Source: Acetobacteraceae bacterium
GTDB lineage: Bacteria > Pseudomonadota > Alphaproteobacteria > Acetobacterales > Acetobacteraceae
Assembly: GCA_022842185.1 (NCBI GenBank)
Contig: JALHQB010000001.1
Span: 124,001 to 188,000 of the forward strand
DNA: 64,000 nucleotides
Direction: 5' to 3'
Every line of letters begins with the position of its first letter. Within the stretch, counting starts at the first letter, position 1. Positions 27,083-36,009 of the stretch are shown here, piece by piece. A program made the position numbers and the translations under genes. Below the pieces are notes generated by a model that worked only from the letters and a program-made list of their open reading frames with translations, was not told where the DNA came from and made no database searches.

Positions 27083-28716
27083 CCGCTGACACGCTGATTG
27101 CCGGCGGGCGCATCTTTCGCGGCCTGGCCGGCGGCTTCACCGATGCCGTCGCGCTGAAGGACGGCATGGTCCTCGCGGTTGGTGACGAGGCGATCGCCGC
27201 CGCCGGACCCGGCACGCATCGGATCGACCTCGCCGGCCGCGTTGCCATCCCGGCCTTCAACGAAGCGCATATGCACCTGCTGCCCTATGGCCTCGGCCTC
27301 GCGCATGTGAATTTGCGCGCTGAGGAAGTGCGGACGCTCGATGAGGTGCTGCGCCGCATCTCGACCGCAGCGAAGGCGGCGCCGAAGGGCGCCTGGGTGA
27401 TCGGGCGCGGCTACGATCATGGCGAACTCGATGTTGGCCGCCATCCGACCGCGGCTGAACTGGACACCGCCGCGCCGGACAACCCGGTCTATATCGTGCG
27501 CACCTGTGGCCATATGGGCGTGGCGAACAATACGGCGCTGAAGCTCGCCGGCGTCGGCCACAATACGCCCGACCCCGAAGGCGGCGTGATCGAGCGCAAG
27601 GGTGGCATGCTGACCGGGCTGTTCCTGGAGCGCGCCCAGCGGCTGGTGAAGAACGCCGTGCCGCAGCCTGACCAGGCGCGCATGGTCGATGCCATCGAAG
27701 CCGCTTGCAAGCATCTCGCCTCGCTCGGCTTCGCCTCCGCCACCGACATGAATGTCGGCATGACGGCGGGCATGGCGGAAGTGACGGCCTATGAGACGGC
27801 GAAAGCCGATGGCCGCCTGCCGCTGCGGATGTGGCAGGTGCTCGCGGGCAACCCCGAGGGCATCGCGCAGGATGCCTGGGCGGCCGGTCTGCGTCCGATG
27901 CAGGGCGATGACAGCCTGCGCTGGGGTGCGGTGAAGGTCTTCGCCGATGGTTCGGCCGGTGGCCTGACGGCCGCGTTCTTCGAGCCCTACCTCGCCTCGG
28001 CGGGGGGAGGGACGGGCGTGTTCACCTTCCCCGACGACAAGATCCATGCGTTGCTGAAGCTGTATCATGAGCAAGGCTGGCAGCTCGACATCCACGCCAT
28101 CGGCGATGCGGCGATCGAACAGGTGCTGCTTGGCATGGAAGCCGCCGACAGCCAGGCCCATCCCTTCGGCGCGCGCCGCCACCGCATCGAACACTGTGGC
28201 TTCGTCACGCGCGACCAGCGGCGGCGGATGAAGGCGCGCGGCATCCTGCCGGTGCCGCAGCCGGTCTTCATGTATGAATTCGGCGACCTTTATGTGAAGA
28301 ACCTCGGCCCGGATCGGTCGATGCACGCCTATCCGATGAAGACCTGGCTGGATGACGGTGCGCATCCGGCGGCCTCATCCGATTGCCCGGTCTCCACCGT
28401 CGATCCCTTCATCAACCTGTTCACCATGGTCACCCGCAAGACCAACAAGGGTACGGTGATGGGGCCGGAGGAGCGGCTTACCGTCGCCGAGGCGATTCAT
28501 TGCTACACTTGGTGCGGCGCCTACACGCAATTCGCCGAGGATCGCCGCGGCACGCTGGAACCCGGCATGCAGGCGGACATCGCCGTGCTGTCCGCCGACA
28601 TCTTCGACATCGCGCCCGAGGCGATCCTGACGACTCAGGCCGACATCACGCTGCGCGACGGCCAGCCGATCTTCGACCGCCACGGGGAGATGGCCGCCGC
28701 CGTCGTGGCGCAGTGA
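27079..28716 (+). CDS. YtcJ-like amidohydrolase (amidohydrolase family 3)
   Basis: A 545-residue metal-dependent amidohydrolase of the YtcJ/LAF3 group. TLIAGGRIFRG is the first beta-sandwich strand, IPAFNEAHMHLLPYG holds the HxH metal motif, and IDIHAIGDAAIEQVL, HRIEHCGFVT and SDCPVSTVDPF provide the later histidines and the aspartate. The start is a GTG overlapping the aldolase stop (GTGA). Family members hydrolyse N-substituted formamides and similar amides, but most are uncharacterised. No signal peptide. It lies directly before the ABC permease genes with an eight-base gap, suggesting it acts on the transported amide or peptide-like compound. Confidence 0.9.
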   Translation: MTADTLIAGGRIFRGLAGGFTDAVALKDGMVLAVGDEAIAAAGPGTHRIDLAGRVAIPAFNEAHMHLLPYGLGLAHVNLRAEEVRTLDEVLRRISTAAKAAPKGAWVIGRGYDHGELDVGRHPTAAELDTAAPDNPVYIVRTCGHMGVANNTALKLAGVGHNTPDPEGGVIERKGGMLTGLFLERAQRLVKNAVPQPDQARMVDAIEAACKHLASLGFASATDMNVGMTAGMAEVTAYETAKADGRLPLRMWQVLAGNPEGIAQDAWAAGLRPMQGDDSLRWGAVKVFADGSAGGLTAAFFEPYLASAGGGTGVFTFPDDKIHALLKLYHEQGWQLDIHAIGDAAIEQVLLGMEAADSQAHPFGARRHRIEHCGFVTRDQRRRMKARGILPVPQPVFMYEFGDLYVKNLGPDRSMHAYPMKTWLDDGAHPAASSDCPVSTVDPFINLFTMVTRKTNKGTVMGPEERLTVAEAIHCYTWCGAYTQFAEDRRGTLEPGMQADIAVLSADIFDIAPEAILTTQADITLRDGQPIFDRHGEMAAAVVAQ

Positions 28717-28723
28717 CGCCGCC

Positions 28724-29665
28724 ATGCTGAGGCATGCCCTGCACCGATTGATGCTCGCCATTCCGGTGATGTTCGGGGTGGTGCTGATCGGCTTTCTGCT
28801 GATGCAGGTGGTGCCGACCGATCCGGCGACGGTGCGCGCCGGGCCGAACGCAACGCCCGATGTAATCGCCGAGATCCGCGCCGATCTGGGCCTCGACCAG
28901 CCGCTGTATGTCCAGTTCGGGCTCTATGTCTGGCGGCTGCTGCATGGCGACCTCGGCACGTCGATCATCAACAACGTTCCCGTGGTGCAGGAACTGGGCG
29001 CGACGATCGGACCAACCTTCGAACTGATGGTGGCCAGCCTGTTCTGGTCCATCCCGCTCGGCATCCTGCTTGGCACGCTGGCGGGGTATTGGCGCGGATC
29101 GGTGCTGGATCGCGCTATCATGGCGCTGTCGGTCGCCGGCGTTTCCGTACCGGTGTTCTTCGTCGGCCTCGTGCTGATCTGGTTTGTCGGATTCCAGTGG
29201 CAGTTGCTGCCCTTCACCGGGCGCGCCGGGCCGTTCTGGACGGCTGATGGCGCGCTGTCGCTGATCCTGCCCGCCCTCACCCTGGGCGGCGTCTTCATCG
29301 GCCCGGTGGCGCGCATGACTCGCACCGCCGTGCTCGATGTCCTATCGGCCGACCACGTGCGGACGGCGCGCGCGAAAGGTCTTCCGGAACGGCTCGTCGT
29401 GCTTCGCCATGCGCTGCGCAACGCGCTGGTGCCGGTGGTCACGCTGGTCGGGTTGCAGATCGGTTTCCTGCTCGGCGGCGCGGTGGTGACGGAGACGGTG
29501 TTCTCCTGGCCCGGCGTCGGGCGGCTTGCGGTCGGCGCCATCCTCTCCTCCGATTTTCCCATGGCGCAGGGGACCATCATCGTGCTGTCGCTCGGCTTCA
29601 TCCTGGTGAACCTCGCCGTGGACGTGATCTATGCCGCGCTCGACCCGCGGGTGCGCGCGGCATGA
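28724..29665 (+). CDS. Dpp/Opp-type ABC transporter permease (DppB-like)
   Basis: A 313-residue inner-membrane permease with about six hydrophobic segments, the first right at the N-terminus (LMLAIPVMFGVVLIGFLLM). The extracytoplasmic loop begins PTDPATVRAGPNA, as in DppB. The cytoplasmic coupling (EAA) loop is in ARAKGLPERLVVLRHALRNAL, and ETVFSWPGVGRLAVGA closes the protein. It forms a heterodimer with the next gene product, which overlaps it by ATGA. The complete importer is 28724, 29662, 30569, 33841 and 34821. Peptides, nickel chelates or amide opines are the usual cargo. Confidence 0.94.
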   Translation: MLRHALHRLMLAIPVMFGVVLIGFLLMQVVPTDPATVRAGPNATPDVIAEIRADLGLDQPLYVQFGLYVWRLLHGDLGTSIINNVPVVQELGATIGPTFELMVASLFWSIPLGILLGTLAGYWRGSVLDRAIMALSVAGVSVPVFFVGLVLIWFVGFQWQLLPFTGRAGPFWTADGALSLILPALTLGGVFIGPVARMTRTAVLDVLSADHVRTARAKGLPERLVVLRHALRNALVPVVTLVGLQIGFLLGGAVVTETVFSWPGVGRLAVGAILSSDFPMAQGTIIVLSLGFILVNLAVDVIYAALDPRVRAA

Positions 29666-30540
29666 GCGCGGCCACCGACACCACAGACCAGCCGGTGGCA
29701 CCGCCACGCCCCGGCCTGCTGTCGCGCCTGCTGCGCGATCCCGGCGCGGCGATCAGTCTGGTGATGGTCATCCTGCTGATCGGTGCCGCGGTCTTCGCCC
29801 CGTGGCTGGCGCCGACCGATCCCTATGACAACGACCTGACCAAGGCGATGCAGCCGCCGGGCAGTGAGGGCCTGCCGCTCGGCGCCGATGCCCAGGGGCG
29901 GGACCTGATCACGCGGCTGCTGTTCGGATTGCGGGTGTCGCTGTCGATGGGCTTCGCCGCGGTGGCGATCGGCGGCAGCATCGGGGCGGTGCTGGGCTTC
30001 CTCGCCGCCTTCTACCAACGCTGGCTGGATGGGCCGATCATGCGGCTGATGGACATGCTGCTGTCCTTTCCCGCCATCCTCGTGGGCCTCGCCATCGCCG
30101 CGATCTTCGGGCCGGGCCTCGTGTCCGTCGTCATCGCGCTGTCCGTCGCCACCGTGCCGCTGATGGCGCGCATCGTGCGCGGATCCGCGCTGGTGGTGAT
30201 GCGGCTCGACTTCATCGAGGCCGCGCGCGCAACGGGCATGACCGACGGGCGGCTGATCTTCCGGCACCTGGCGCCGAATTGCCTGTCGGCGATCTTCGTC
30301 TTCGTCACGCTGCGCTTCGGTCAGGTGATCCTGCTCGGCTCGGCGCTGTCCTTCCTCGGCCTCGGGGCGCAGCCACCGATCCCCGAACTGGGTGCGATGG
30401 CTTCCGAAGGGCGCAACTTCCTGTTCTTCGCACCGCATATCGCGGTGGTGCCCTGCGCGGTCATCTTCCTGATCGTGCTGGCCTTCAACGTGCTGGGCGA
30501 TGCGCTGCGCGACGCGCTCGACCCGCGCCTCCGATTCTGA
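29662..30540 (+). CDS. Dpp/Opp-type ABC transporter permease (DppC-like)
   Basis: A 292-residue permease. It has the DppC-type N-terminal cytoplasmic tail, then FAPWLAPTDPYDNDLTKAM and LGADAQGRDLITRLLFGLRVSL, the standard DppC signature before the core. The EAA loop is EAARATGMTDGRLIFRHLAPN. The last segment, GLGAQPPIPELGAMASEGRN, is also family-typical. It pairs with the preceding permease, whose stop it overlaps by four bases, and the binding-protein gene follows 28 bases after its stop. Confidence 0.94.
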   Translation: MSAATDTTDQPVAPPRPGLLSRLLRDPGAAISLVMVILLIGAAVFAPWLAPTDPYDNDLTKAMQPPGSEGLPLGADAQGRDLITRLLFGLRVSLSMGFAAVAIGGSIGAVLGFLAAFYQRWLDGPIMRLMDMLLSFPAILVGLAIAAIFGPGLVSVVIALSVATVPLMARIVRGSALVVMRLDFIEAARATGMTDGRLIFRHLAPNCLSAIFVFVTLRFGQVILLGSALSFLGLGAQPPIPELGAMASEGRNFLFFAPHIAVVPCAVIFLIVLAFNVLGDALRDALDPRLRF

Positions 30541-30568
30541 CGCAACGACAATGACCGGGAGACTGACC

Positions 30569-32164
30569 ATGATCAGGACGACGATAGGCGCCGCGGCGCT
30601 GGCGCTCGCCGCCGCGCTTCCGATGCAGCAGGCGGCCGCCCAGGCCAATCCGCGCAACACGTTGCAGATCCTGCGCGCCCTGGATTCCGACAATTACGAC
30701 CCGCCGCGTTCGACCGCACGCGCCGCCAGCGAAGTGCTCTATATGATGAGCGACACGCTGGTCTCCCTGGATTGGGACATGGCGACCGTCCGCCCGGGTC
30801 TCGCCGAGCGCTGGTCGGTCAGCGAGGACGGCAAGACCTACACCTTCCATCTGCGCCGCGACGTCACGTTCTGCGACGGCAAGCCATTCACGGCGCGCGA
30901 CGTGGTCTTCACCATCAATCGCTGGCTGGACCCCGCCACGCGGTCCCCGGTGCGCTGGCGCGCCGGGCCGGTGAAGGAAATCCGCGCCGTCGACGATTAT
31001 ACCGTCGAGTATGAGCTGACCGCCCCCTATGGCGAATTGCTGTATCAGCTGTCGCTGTCCTTCGCGTCCATCGTCGACCAGGCGACGGTCGAGCGCCTGG
31101 GCCCGAATTTCGGCGTGCAGGGCTTCAACGGCACGGGCCCATATTGCTGGGTGTCCTGGACACCACGCCAGGACATGGTCCTGCAGCGCCACCCCCGCTA
31201 CAATTGGGGTCCGCCGATCTACCAGAATCCCGCCCCGCAGGTGGACCGCGTGGTGTGGCGCCTGATCCCGGAAAGCCAGACGCGAATTGCCGCATTGCAG
31301 ACCGGGCAGGGGGACATCACCCAGTACATCCCGCACATCGCCGTGCAGCAGCTGCGCCGGATGCCCAATATCCGCATGTCCACGCAGGAAAGCTACTTCT
31401 GGGACTATTTCATCGGCTTCAAGGTGGACAAGCCGGTGGTCAGCGACCCGGTGATCCGCCGGGCCATCAACCTCGGCGTAAACCGCCCGGCGCTGGTGCA
31501 GGCCACCTTCTTCGGCGCGGCGACACCGATGCGCGGCTACCTGAACCCCAATGTCTCCGGCTATGATTCCGCGGCCTCCGAGCTGGTTCCGCAATTCAAT
31601 GCCGATGAGGCGCGCCGCGTGCTCGATGCCGGCGGCTGGGTGGCGGGGTCCGATGGGGTGCGGGTGAAGGACGGCCAGCGCGCGACCTTCGTCGTGTATG
31701 GCAGCCAGGGCGAAGCGAACCGCCAGATGCTGGAATCGATGCAGGCGGATCTGCGCCGCATCGGCATCGAGATGCGCATCCAGCTGTGGGACGGCACCGT
31801 CGTATGGGGCCGGCTGGCCACACAGGAATTCGATGCCTTCATCATGTCCTACCCCTATGTGACGGCGTCGGACGCCTTCTCGCTGTACTTCGCGAGCCAG
31901 AACCGCCCCACCCCGAACCGCATGAACTGGGTTGATGCGACGACGGATGAAGCCCTGGTGCAGTCGCGCACCGCGGTGGATCCGGCCGTGCGAGCGGAAG
32001 CGATCGCGCGTGCGCAACGCATCATCGCCGAGAACAATGTCTGGCTGCCGCTCGCGCATGAACAGCTCTGGGTCGCTTCGGCCCAACGGGTCGAAGGCGT
32101 GCGCGCACACGGCATCTACGGTGCGGCGCTCTACAAGGGCCTCGACATCCGTTTGACGCGCTGA
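30569..32164 (+). CDS. ABC transporter substrate-binding protein, family 5 (DppA-like)
   Basis: A 531-residue periplasmic binding protein. The ATG at 30569 is chosen because CGGGAG lies seven bases before it and translation begins with a clean signal peptide (IRTTIGAAALALAAALPMQQ, cleavage after AAAQA). Family-5 marks include LAERWSVSEDGKTYTFHLR, VTFCDGKPFTARDVVF, NGTGPYCWVSW and DPVIRRAINLGVNRPAL. It delivers the cargo to the permeases encoded just upstream. Its order after both permeases is slightly unusual, since dppA normally leads. The amidohydrolase gene follows 13 bases after its stop. Confidence 0.94.
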   Translation: MIRTTIGAAALALAAALPMQQAAAQANPRNTLQILRALDSDNYDPPRSTARAASEVLYMMSDTLVSLDWDMATVRPGLAERWSVSEDGKTYTFHLRRDVTFCDGKPFTARDVVFTINRWLDPATRSPVRWRAGPVKEIRAVDDYTVEYELTAPYGELLYQLSLSFASIVDQATVERLGPNFGVQGFNGTGPYCWVSWTPRQDMVLQRHPRYNWGPPIYQNPAPQVDRVVWRLIPESQTRIAALQTGQGDITQYIPHIAVQQLRRMPNIRMSTQESYFWDYFIGFKVDKPVVSDPVIRRAINLGVNRPALVQATFFGAATPMRGYLNPNVSGYDSAASELVPQFNADEARRVLDAGGWVAGSDGVRVKDGQRATFVVYGSQGEANRQMLESMQADLRRIGIEMRIQLWDGTVVWGRLATQEFDAFIMSYPYVTASDAFSLYFASQNRPTPNRMNWVDATTDEALVQSRTAVDPAVRAEAIARAQRIIAENNVWLPLAHEQLWVASAQRVEGVRAHGIYGAALYKGLDIRLTR

Positions 32165-32177
32165 GGGCGGACGCATC

Positions 32178-33611
32178 ATGGCAACCACCCTCATCAAGAA
32201 TGCCGAACTCGTCGTCGCCTGGGACGCAACCGAAAAGGCGCATACCTATGCGCCCGACACAGATGTCGCCTTCACCGACGGCCGGCTGACCTTCGTCGGC
32301 CGCGGCTATGAAGGCACGGCCGACAGCGTGATCGAAGGCCGCGGGCTGATGGTCATGCCCGGCCTCGTCAACATCCACTCCCACCCGTCGAGCGAGCCGC
32401 TGAACAAGGGCTTCCTCGATGAGATCGGCTCGCCCGGCCTGTATAATTCGTCCCTGTACGAATACATGCCGATCTTCCGCGCCGATGCGGAAGCGGTGCC
32501 GAGTTGCGTCCGCGTCGCCCTGTCCGAGCTGCTGCTGTCGGGCGTGACGACGCTGGCCGACCTGTCGATGGCGCATCCCGGCTGGCTTGACCTGCTGGCC
32601 GAAGCCGGCATGCGCGTCTGCATCGCGCCGATGTTCCGGTCGGCGCGGTGGTTCACCAAGAACGGCCATGTCGTCGAATACGAATGGGACGAGAAGGCCG
32701 GCGAGAAGGCGATGGAGGAAGCCCTTCGCCTCGTCGAACGCGCCGAGCAGCATGAATCCGGACGGCTGTTCGGCATGGTCGTCCCCGCGCAGATCGACAC
32801 CTGCGCGGCCGGCCTGCTGAAGGAAAGCAACCAGGAAGCCAAGGCGCGGGGCCTGTCCTGGCAGATCCATGCCGCGCAATCCGTGGTCGAGTTCCACGAG
32901 ATCACCCGCCGCCATGGCATGACGCCGATCGGCTGGCTCGATTCGATGGGGCTGCTCGGCGAACGCTCAATCATTGGGCATGGCATCTTCCTCGACGACC
33001 ATCCCTCGACGCCCTGGCACACCAAGAACGACCTCAACCGCCTGGCCGAGACCGGTACCACCGTCGCCCATTGCCCGACCGTCTTCGCGCGGCGCGGCAT
33101 CGCGATGAAGGATGTCGGCCGCTACATCCGTCGCGGCGTCAATATCGGGATCGGCACCGACACCTATCCGCACAACATGCTCGATGAGATGCGGCTGGCC
33201 GCGCATATCGCGCGCACCCAGGCGGGCGACCCGCGCACCATGACCACGACGGACCTGTTCAACGCCGCGACGATCGGCGGGGCGCAGGCGCTGGGGCGCG
33301 ATGACATCGGGCGGATCGCGGTGGGCTGCAAGGCGGATTTCTCGCTGGTGGACATCACCCATCCGATGATCCGGCCGGCCTACGACCCCGTTCGCAGCCT
33401 GATCTACGCCGCGGGGGATCGTGCGCTGAAGGCGGTCTATGTCGATGGCAACAAGGTGGTCGAGGACGGCGAGGTGCTGACCATGGACTACCGCCAGGCG
33501 GCGGCGCATCTGCATGAGGCGCAGAAGCGCATCGTCGGGCGCGTGCCGCAGCAGGATTGGGCGCATCGCAGCGCGGAGAAGATCGCGCCGCCGACCTTCC
33601 GGTGGTCGTGA
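32178..33611 (+). CDS. Amidohydrolase, cytosine-deaminase/chlorohydrolase (TRZ/ATZ) type
   Basis: A 477-residue amidohydrolase of the atrazine-chlorohydrolase / S-adenosylhomocysteine-deaminase clan. MPGLVNIHSHPSSEPLNKG holds the HxH metal motif, QIHAAQSVVEFHE the third histidine, and HGIFLDDHPS and GIGTDTYPHNMLDEM the later catalytic histidine and aspartate. Enzymes of this clan deaminate or dechlorinate nitrogen heterocycles. It sits inside the Dpp-like operon between the binding protein and the two ATPases, so the imported molecule may be a heterocyclic amine or amide. That is inference from position only. Confidence 0.9.
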   Translation: MATTLIKNAELVVAWDATEKAHTYAPDTDVAFTDGRLTFVGRGYEGTADSVIEGRGLMVMPGLVNIHSHPSSEPLNKGFLDEIGSPGLYNSSLYEYMPIFRADAEAVPSCVRVALSELLLSGVTTLADLSMAHPGWLDLLAEAGMRVCIAPMFRSARWFTKNGHVVEYEWDEKAGEKAMEEALRLVERAEQHESGRLFGMVVPAQIDTCAAGLLKESNQEAKARGLSWQIHAAQSVVEFHEITRRHGMTPIGWLDSMGLLGERSIIGHGIFLDDHPSTPWHTKNDLNRLAETGTTVAHCPTVFARRGIAMKDVGRYIRRGVNIGIGTDTYPHNMLDEMRLAAHIARTQAGDPRTMTTTDLFNAATIGGAQALGRDDIGRIAVGCKADFSLVDITHPMIRPAYDPVRSLIYAAGDRALKAVYVDGNKVVEDGEVLTMDYRQAAAHLHEAQKRIVGRVPQQDWAHRSAEKIAPPTFRWS

Positions 33612-33626
33612 TCCTGGTGGCGCGTA

Positions 33627-33825
33627 TTGGAGGGGCCTTGCACCTCCAAGCCACCCCACCAAAGGCCAACTGGCCTGTGGGATGCGGTTACCTGGTGCCG
33701 GACGTTTTCTTGCGCACGATGCACGATCGGATGATCTCGATGCCTGAAGCGCCGAGCGCCAAGTTGAGGTTTCCAAAGGCCTTAAGCCTTTGGTGGGGTG
33801 GCTTGGAGGGGCAAAGCCCCTCCAA
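33627..33825. repeat. Two-armed palindromic repeat (family B, copy 1), REPIN-like
   Basis: Two inverted arms (33627-33667 and 33768-33825) enclose about 100 bases. Each arm contains TTGGAGGGGC...CTCCAAGCC and CACCCCACCAAAGG or its complement, so the whole block can fold into one large hairpin. The right arm holds the nested palindromes CCAAAGGC-cttaa-GCCTTTGG and GGAGGGGC-aaa-GCCCCTCC. Bases 33768-33800 recur without change at 59962-59994. It separates the amidohydrolase gene from the ATPase genes of the Dpp-like operon and may terminate or attenuate transcription there. No transposase-like gene is nearby. Confidence 0.8.
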
Positions 33826-33840
33826 TGCAGCGCGCGCATC

Positions 33841-34824
33841 ATGACCGACCTCCTCAACATCCAGGGCCTGCGCACCACCTTCCGCACCCATGGCGGGGAG
33901 ATTGCCGCGGTCGATGGCGTGGACCTGTCCGTCCCGCTCGGCCGCACGCTCGGCATCGTCGGTGAATCCGGCTGCGGCAAATCCGTCCTGTCGCTGTCGG
34001 TGATGCGTCTCGTCGCGCATCCCGGCCGCGTTGCCGCCGGCTCCGTCATGCTGGGTGGCCGCGACCTGCTGAAGCTGTCCAATGCCGACATGCGCGACGT
34101 CCGCGGCAGCGAGGTCGCGATGATCTTCCAGGAACCAATGACCAGCCTCAATCCGGTCCATACGGTCGGATTCCAGATCACCGAGGCGATGCGCGCCCAT
34201 GACAGCGGCGCCTCCAACGCCGAACTGAAGACCCGTGCCATCGATGCCCTGAAGCGCGTGCGCATCCCGGCGCCCGAACGGCGCTTCGGCGAATACCCGC
34301 ACCAGCTTTCGGGCGGGATGCGTCAGCGCGTGATGATCGCCATGGCGCTGGCCTGCAGCCCGAAGCTGCTGATCGCGGACGAGCCGACCACCGCGCTGGA
34401 CGTCACGGTGCAGGCGCAGATCTTGGACCTGCTGCGCGACCTGCAGCAGGAGACCGGCATGTCGATCATTCTCATCACCCACGACCTCGGCGTGGTTGCC
34501 GAAATGGCCGATGAGGTGGCGGTGATGTATGCCGGCCGCGTCGTTGAACGCGCCCCCGCGGCGGCGTTGTTTGCCGACCCGATGCACCCCTACACGCTGG
34601 GCCTGCTCGGTTCCGTGCCACGCCTCGATGAGGACCGCGAGACGCTGCTCGCCATCGAGGGTTCGGTGCCGCCGCCCTTCGCGCTGCCCAAGGGCTGCCG
34701 CTTTCACCCGCGCTGCCCCTTCGCTGCGCCGGAATGCAAGACGGACCAGCCGCCGCTGCGGATGGTCGCCGAGGGCCACCAGGCAGCCTGCATCCGCGCC
34801 CCTGTCGAGGCCTTTGCCGCATGA
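33841..34824 (+). CDS. Dpp-type ABC transporter ATPase (DppD-like)
   Basis: A 327-residue ATP-binding subunit. Walker A is [10 protein letters not shown], the ABC signature [15 protein letters not shown], and Walker [13 protein letters not shown], followed by [15 protein letters not shown] (switch histidine). The C-terminus has the oligopeptide-transporter extension with a cysteine cluster ([15 protein letters not shown]), as in DppD/OppD, known in some members to hold an iron-sulfur cluster. The start at 33841 gives the normal N-terminus. It is coupled by ATGA to the second ATPase. Confidence 0.94.
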   Translation: MTDLLNIQGLRTTFRTHGGEIAAVDGVDLSVPLGRTLGIVGESGCGKSVLSLSVMRLVAHPGRVAAGSVMLGGRDLLKLSNADMRDVRGSEVAMIFQEPMTSLNPVHTVGFQITEAMRAHDSGASNAELKTRAIDALKRVRIPAPERRFGEYPHQLSGGMRQRVMIAMALACSPKLLIADEPTTALDVTVQAQILDLLRDLQQETGMSIILITHDLGVVAEMADEVAVMYAGRVVERAPAAALFADPMHPYTLGLLGSVPRLDEDRETLLAIEGSVPPPFALPKGCRFHPRCPFAAPECKTDQPPLRMVAEGHQAACIRAPVEAFAA

Positions 34825-35882
34825 CCGAACCGCTGCTGGAGGTGACCGGCCTCGCCAAGCATTATCCCGTGCGGGAAGGACTGATCCTGGCCCGGCAGGT
34901 CGGCCTCGTGCGCGCTGTCGATGGCGTGTCCTTCACGGTGAACCGTGGCGAGACGCTGGCCCTGGTCGGGGAATCCGGCTGCGGCAAATCCACCACCGCG
35001 CGGCTGGTGCTTCGGTTGATCGAACCCTCCGCCGGGACGATCAGTTTCGAAGGCGTCGATGTCACCCGCAGCAAGGGTGCCGCGCAGCGCGGGATGCGCC
35101 GGCGCATGCAGATCGTCTTCCAGGATCCCTATGCCAGTCTCAATCCGCGACTCACGGTCGCGGAGACCATCGCCGAACCCATGGCGGTGCACGACATTGG
35201 CGATACCGCGTCGCGCCGCGCGCGGGTCGAGGAGCTGCTCGGCCTGGTCGGGCTGCGGCCCTTCCATGCGGATCGCTATCCGCATGAATTCTCCGGCGGC
35301 CAGCGCCAGCGCATCGGCATCGCGCGCGCATTGTCGGTGCAGCCGGACCTGGTGGTATGCGATGAACCGGTGTCGGCCTTGGACGTGTCCATCCAGGCGC
35401 AGGTGGTGAATCTGCTGAAGGACCTCCAGCGCCGCTTCGGTCTTGCGTACCTGTTTATCGCGCATGACCTGGCGGTGGTGAAGCACGTCGCCGACCGCGT
35501 CGCGGTGATGTATCTCGGCCAGATCGTGGAGACCGCCGCCAAGGCTGACTTGTTCACCCGACCCCGGCACCCGTACACGCGCGCGCTGCTCGCCGCGATC
35601 CCGCACCCCGATCCGAAGCGGCGGGGGCAGGTCAAGCCGCTTGGCGGTGACGTGCCAAGCCCGATGAACCCGCCCTCGGGCTGCCGCTTCCACACCCGTT
35701 GCCCCTTCGTCCAGGACCGCTGCCGGACCGAAGCGCCCGCGCTGCGCCCGATGGGCAAAGGCCATGAAGCCGCCTGCCACTTCGCCGAGACGTTGCCCGA
35801 TGCCGGCCTGGATTTCGCCGGTGGGCTGTCGGATGTCGCGGCGATGCGCCTCGCGCTCTATGCCCGGCAGCGCGCAGCGTGA
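34821..35882 (+). CDS. Dpp-type ABC transporter ATPase (DppF-like)
   Basis: A 353-residue ATPase partner of the preceding gene. It has Walker [12 protein letters not shown], signature [15 protein letters not shown], Walker [13 protein letters not shown], and [13 protein letters not shown]. The oligopeptide C-terminal extension with [15 protein letters not shown] is present. The N-terminal [10 protein letters not shown] and [11 protein letters not shown] are typical of DppF. It is longer than average because of a tail after residue 320 that includes further alanine-rich sequence. The ATG at 34821 overlaps the DppD-like stop. It completes the five-part importer. Confidence 0.94.
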   Translation: MTEPLLEVTGLAKHYPVREGLILARQVGLVRAVDGVSFTVNRGETLALVGESGCGKSTTARLVLRLIEPSAGTISFEGVDVTRSKGAAQRGMRRRMQIVFQDPYASLNPRLTVAETIAEPMAVHDIGDTASRRARVEELLGLVGLRPFHADRYPHEFSGGQRQRIGIARALSVQPDLVVCDEPVSALDVSIQAQVVNLLKDLQRRFGLAYLFIAHDLAVVKHVADRVAVMYLGQIVETAAKADLFTRPRHPYTRALLAAIPHPDPKRRGQVKPLGGDVPSPMNPPSGCRFHTRCPFVQDRCRTEAPALRPMGKGHEAACHFAETLPDAGLDFAGGLSDVAAMRLALYARQRAA

Positions 35883-36009
35883 TCGGCGCCATCCCCGCGG
35901 CCTGACCGTGGCGCCACCGGTCCCTTGAGCGCCTGTCGCCACCAGAACTGGTGGTTCCACACCCGGAAACTTGTGCTCAAACTGCGGAGCCGCAGCAGGG
36001 AGAAGCAGC

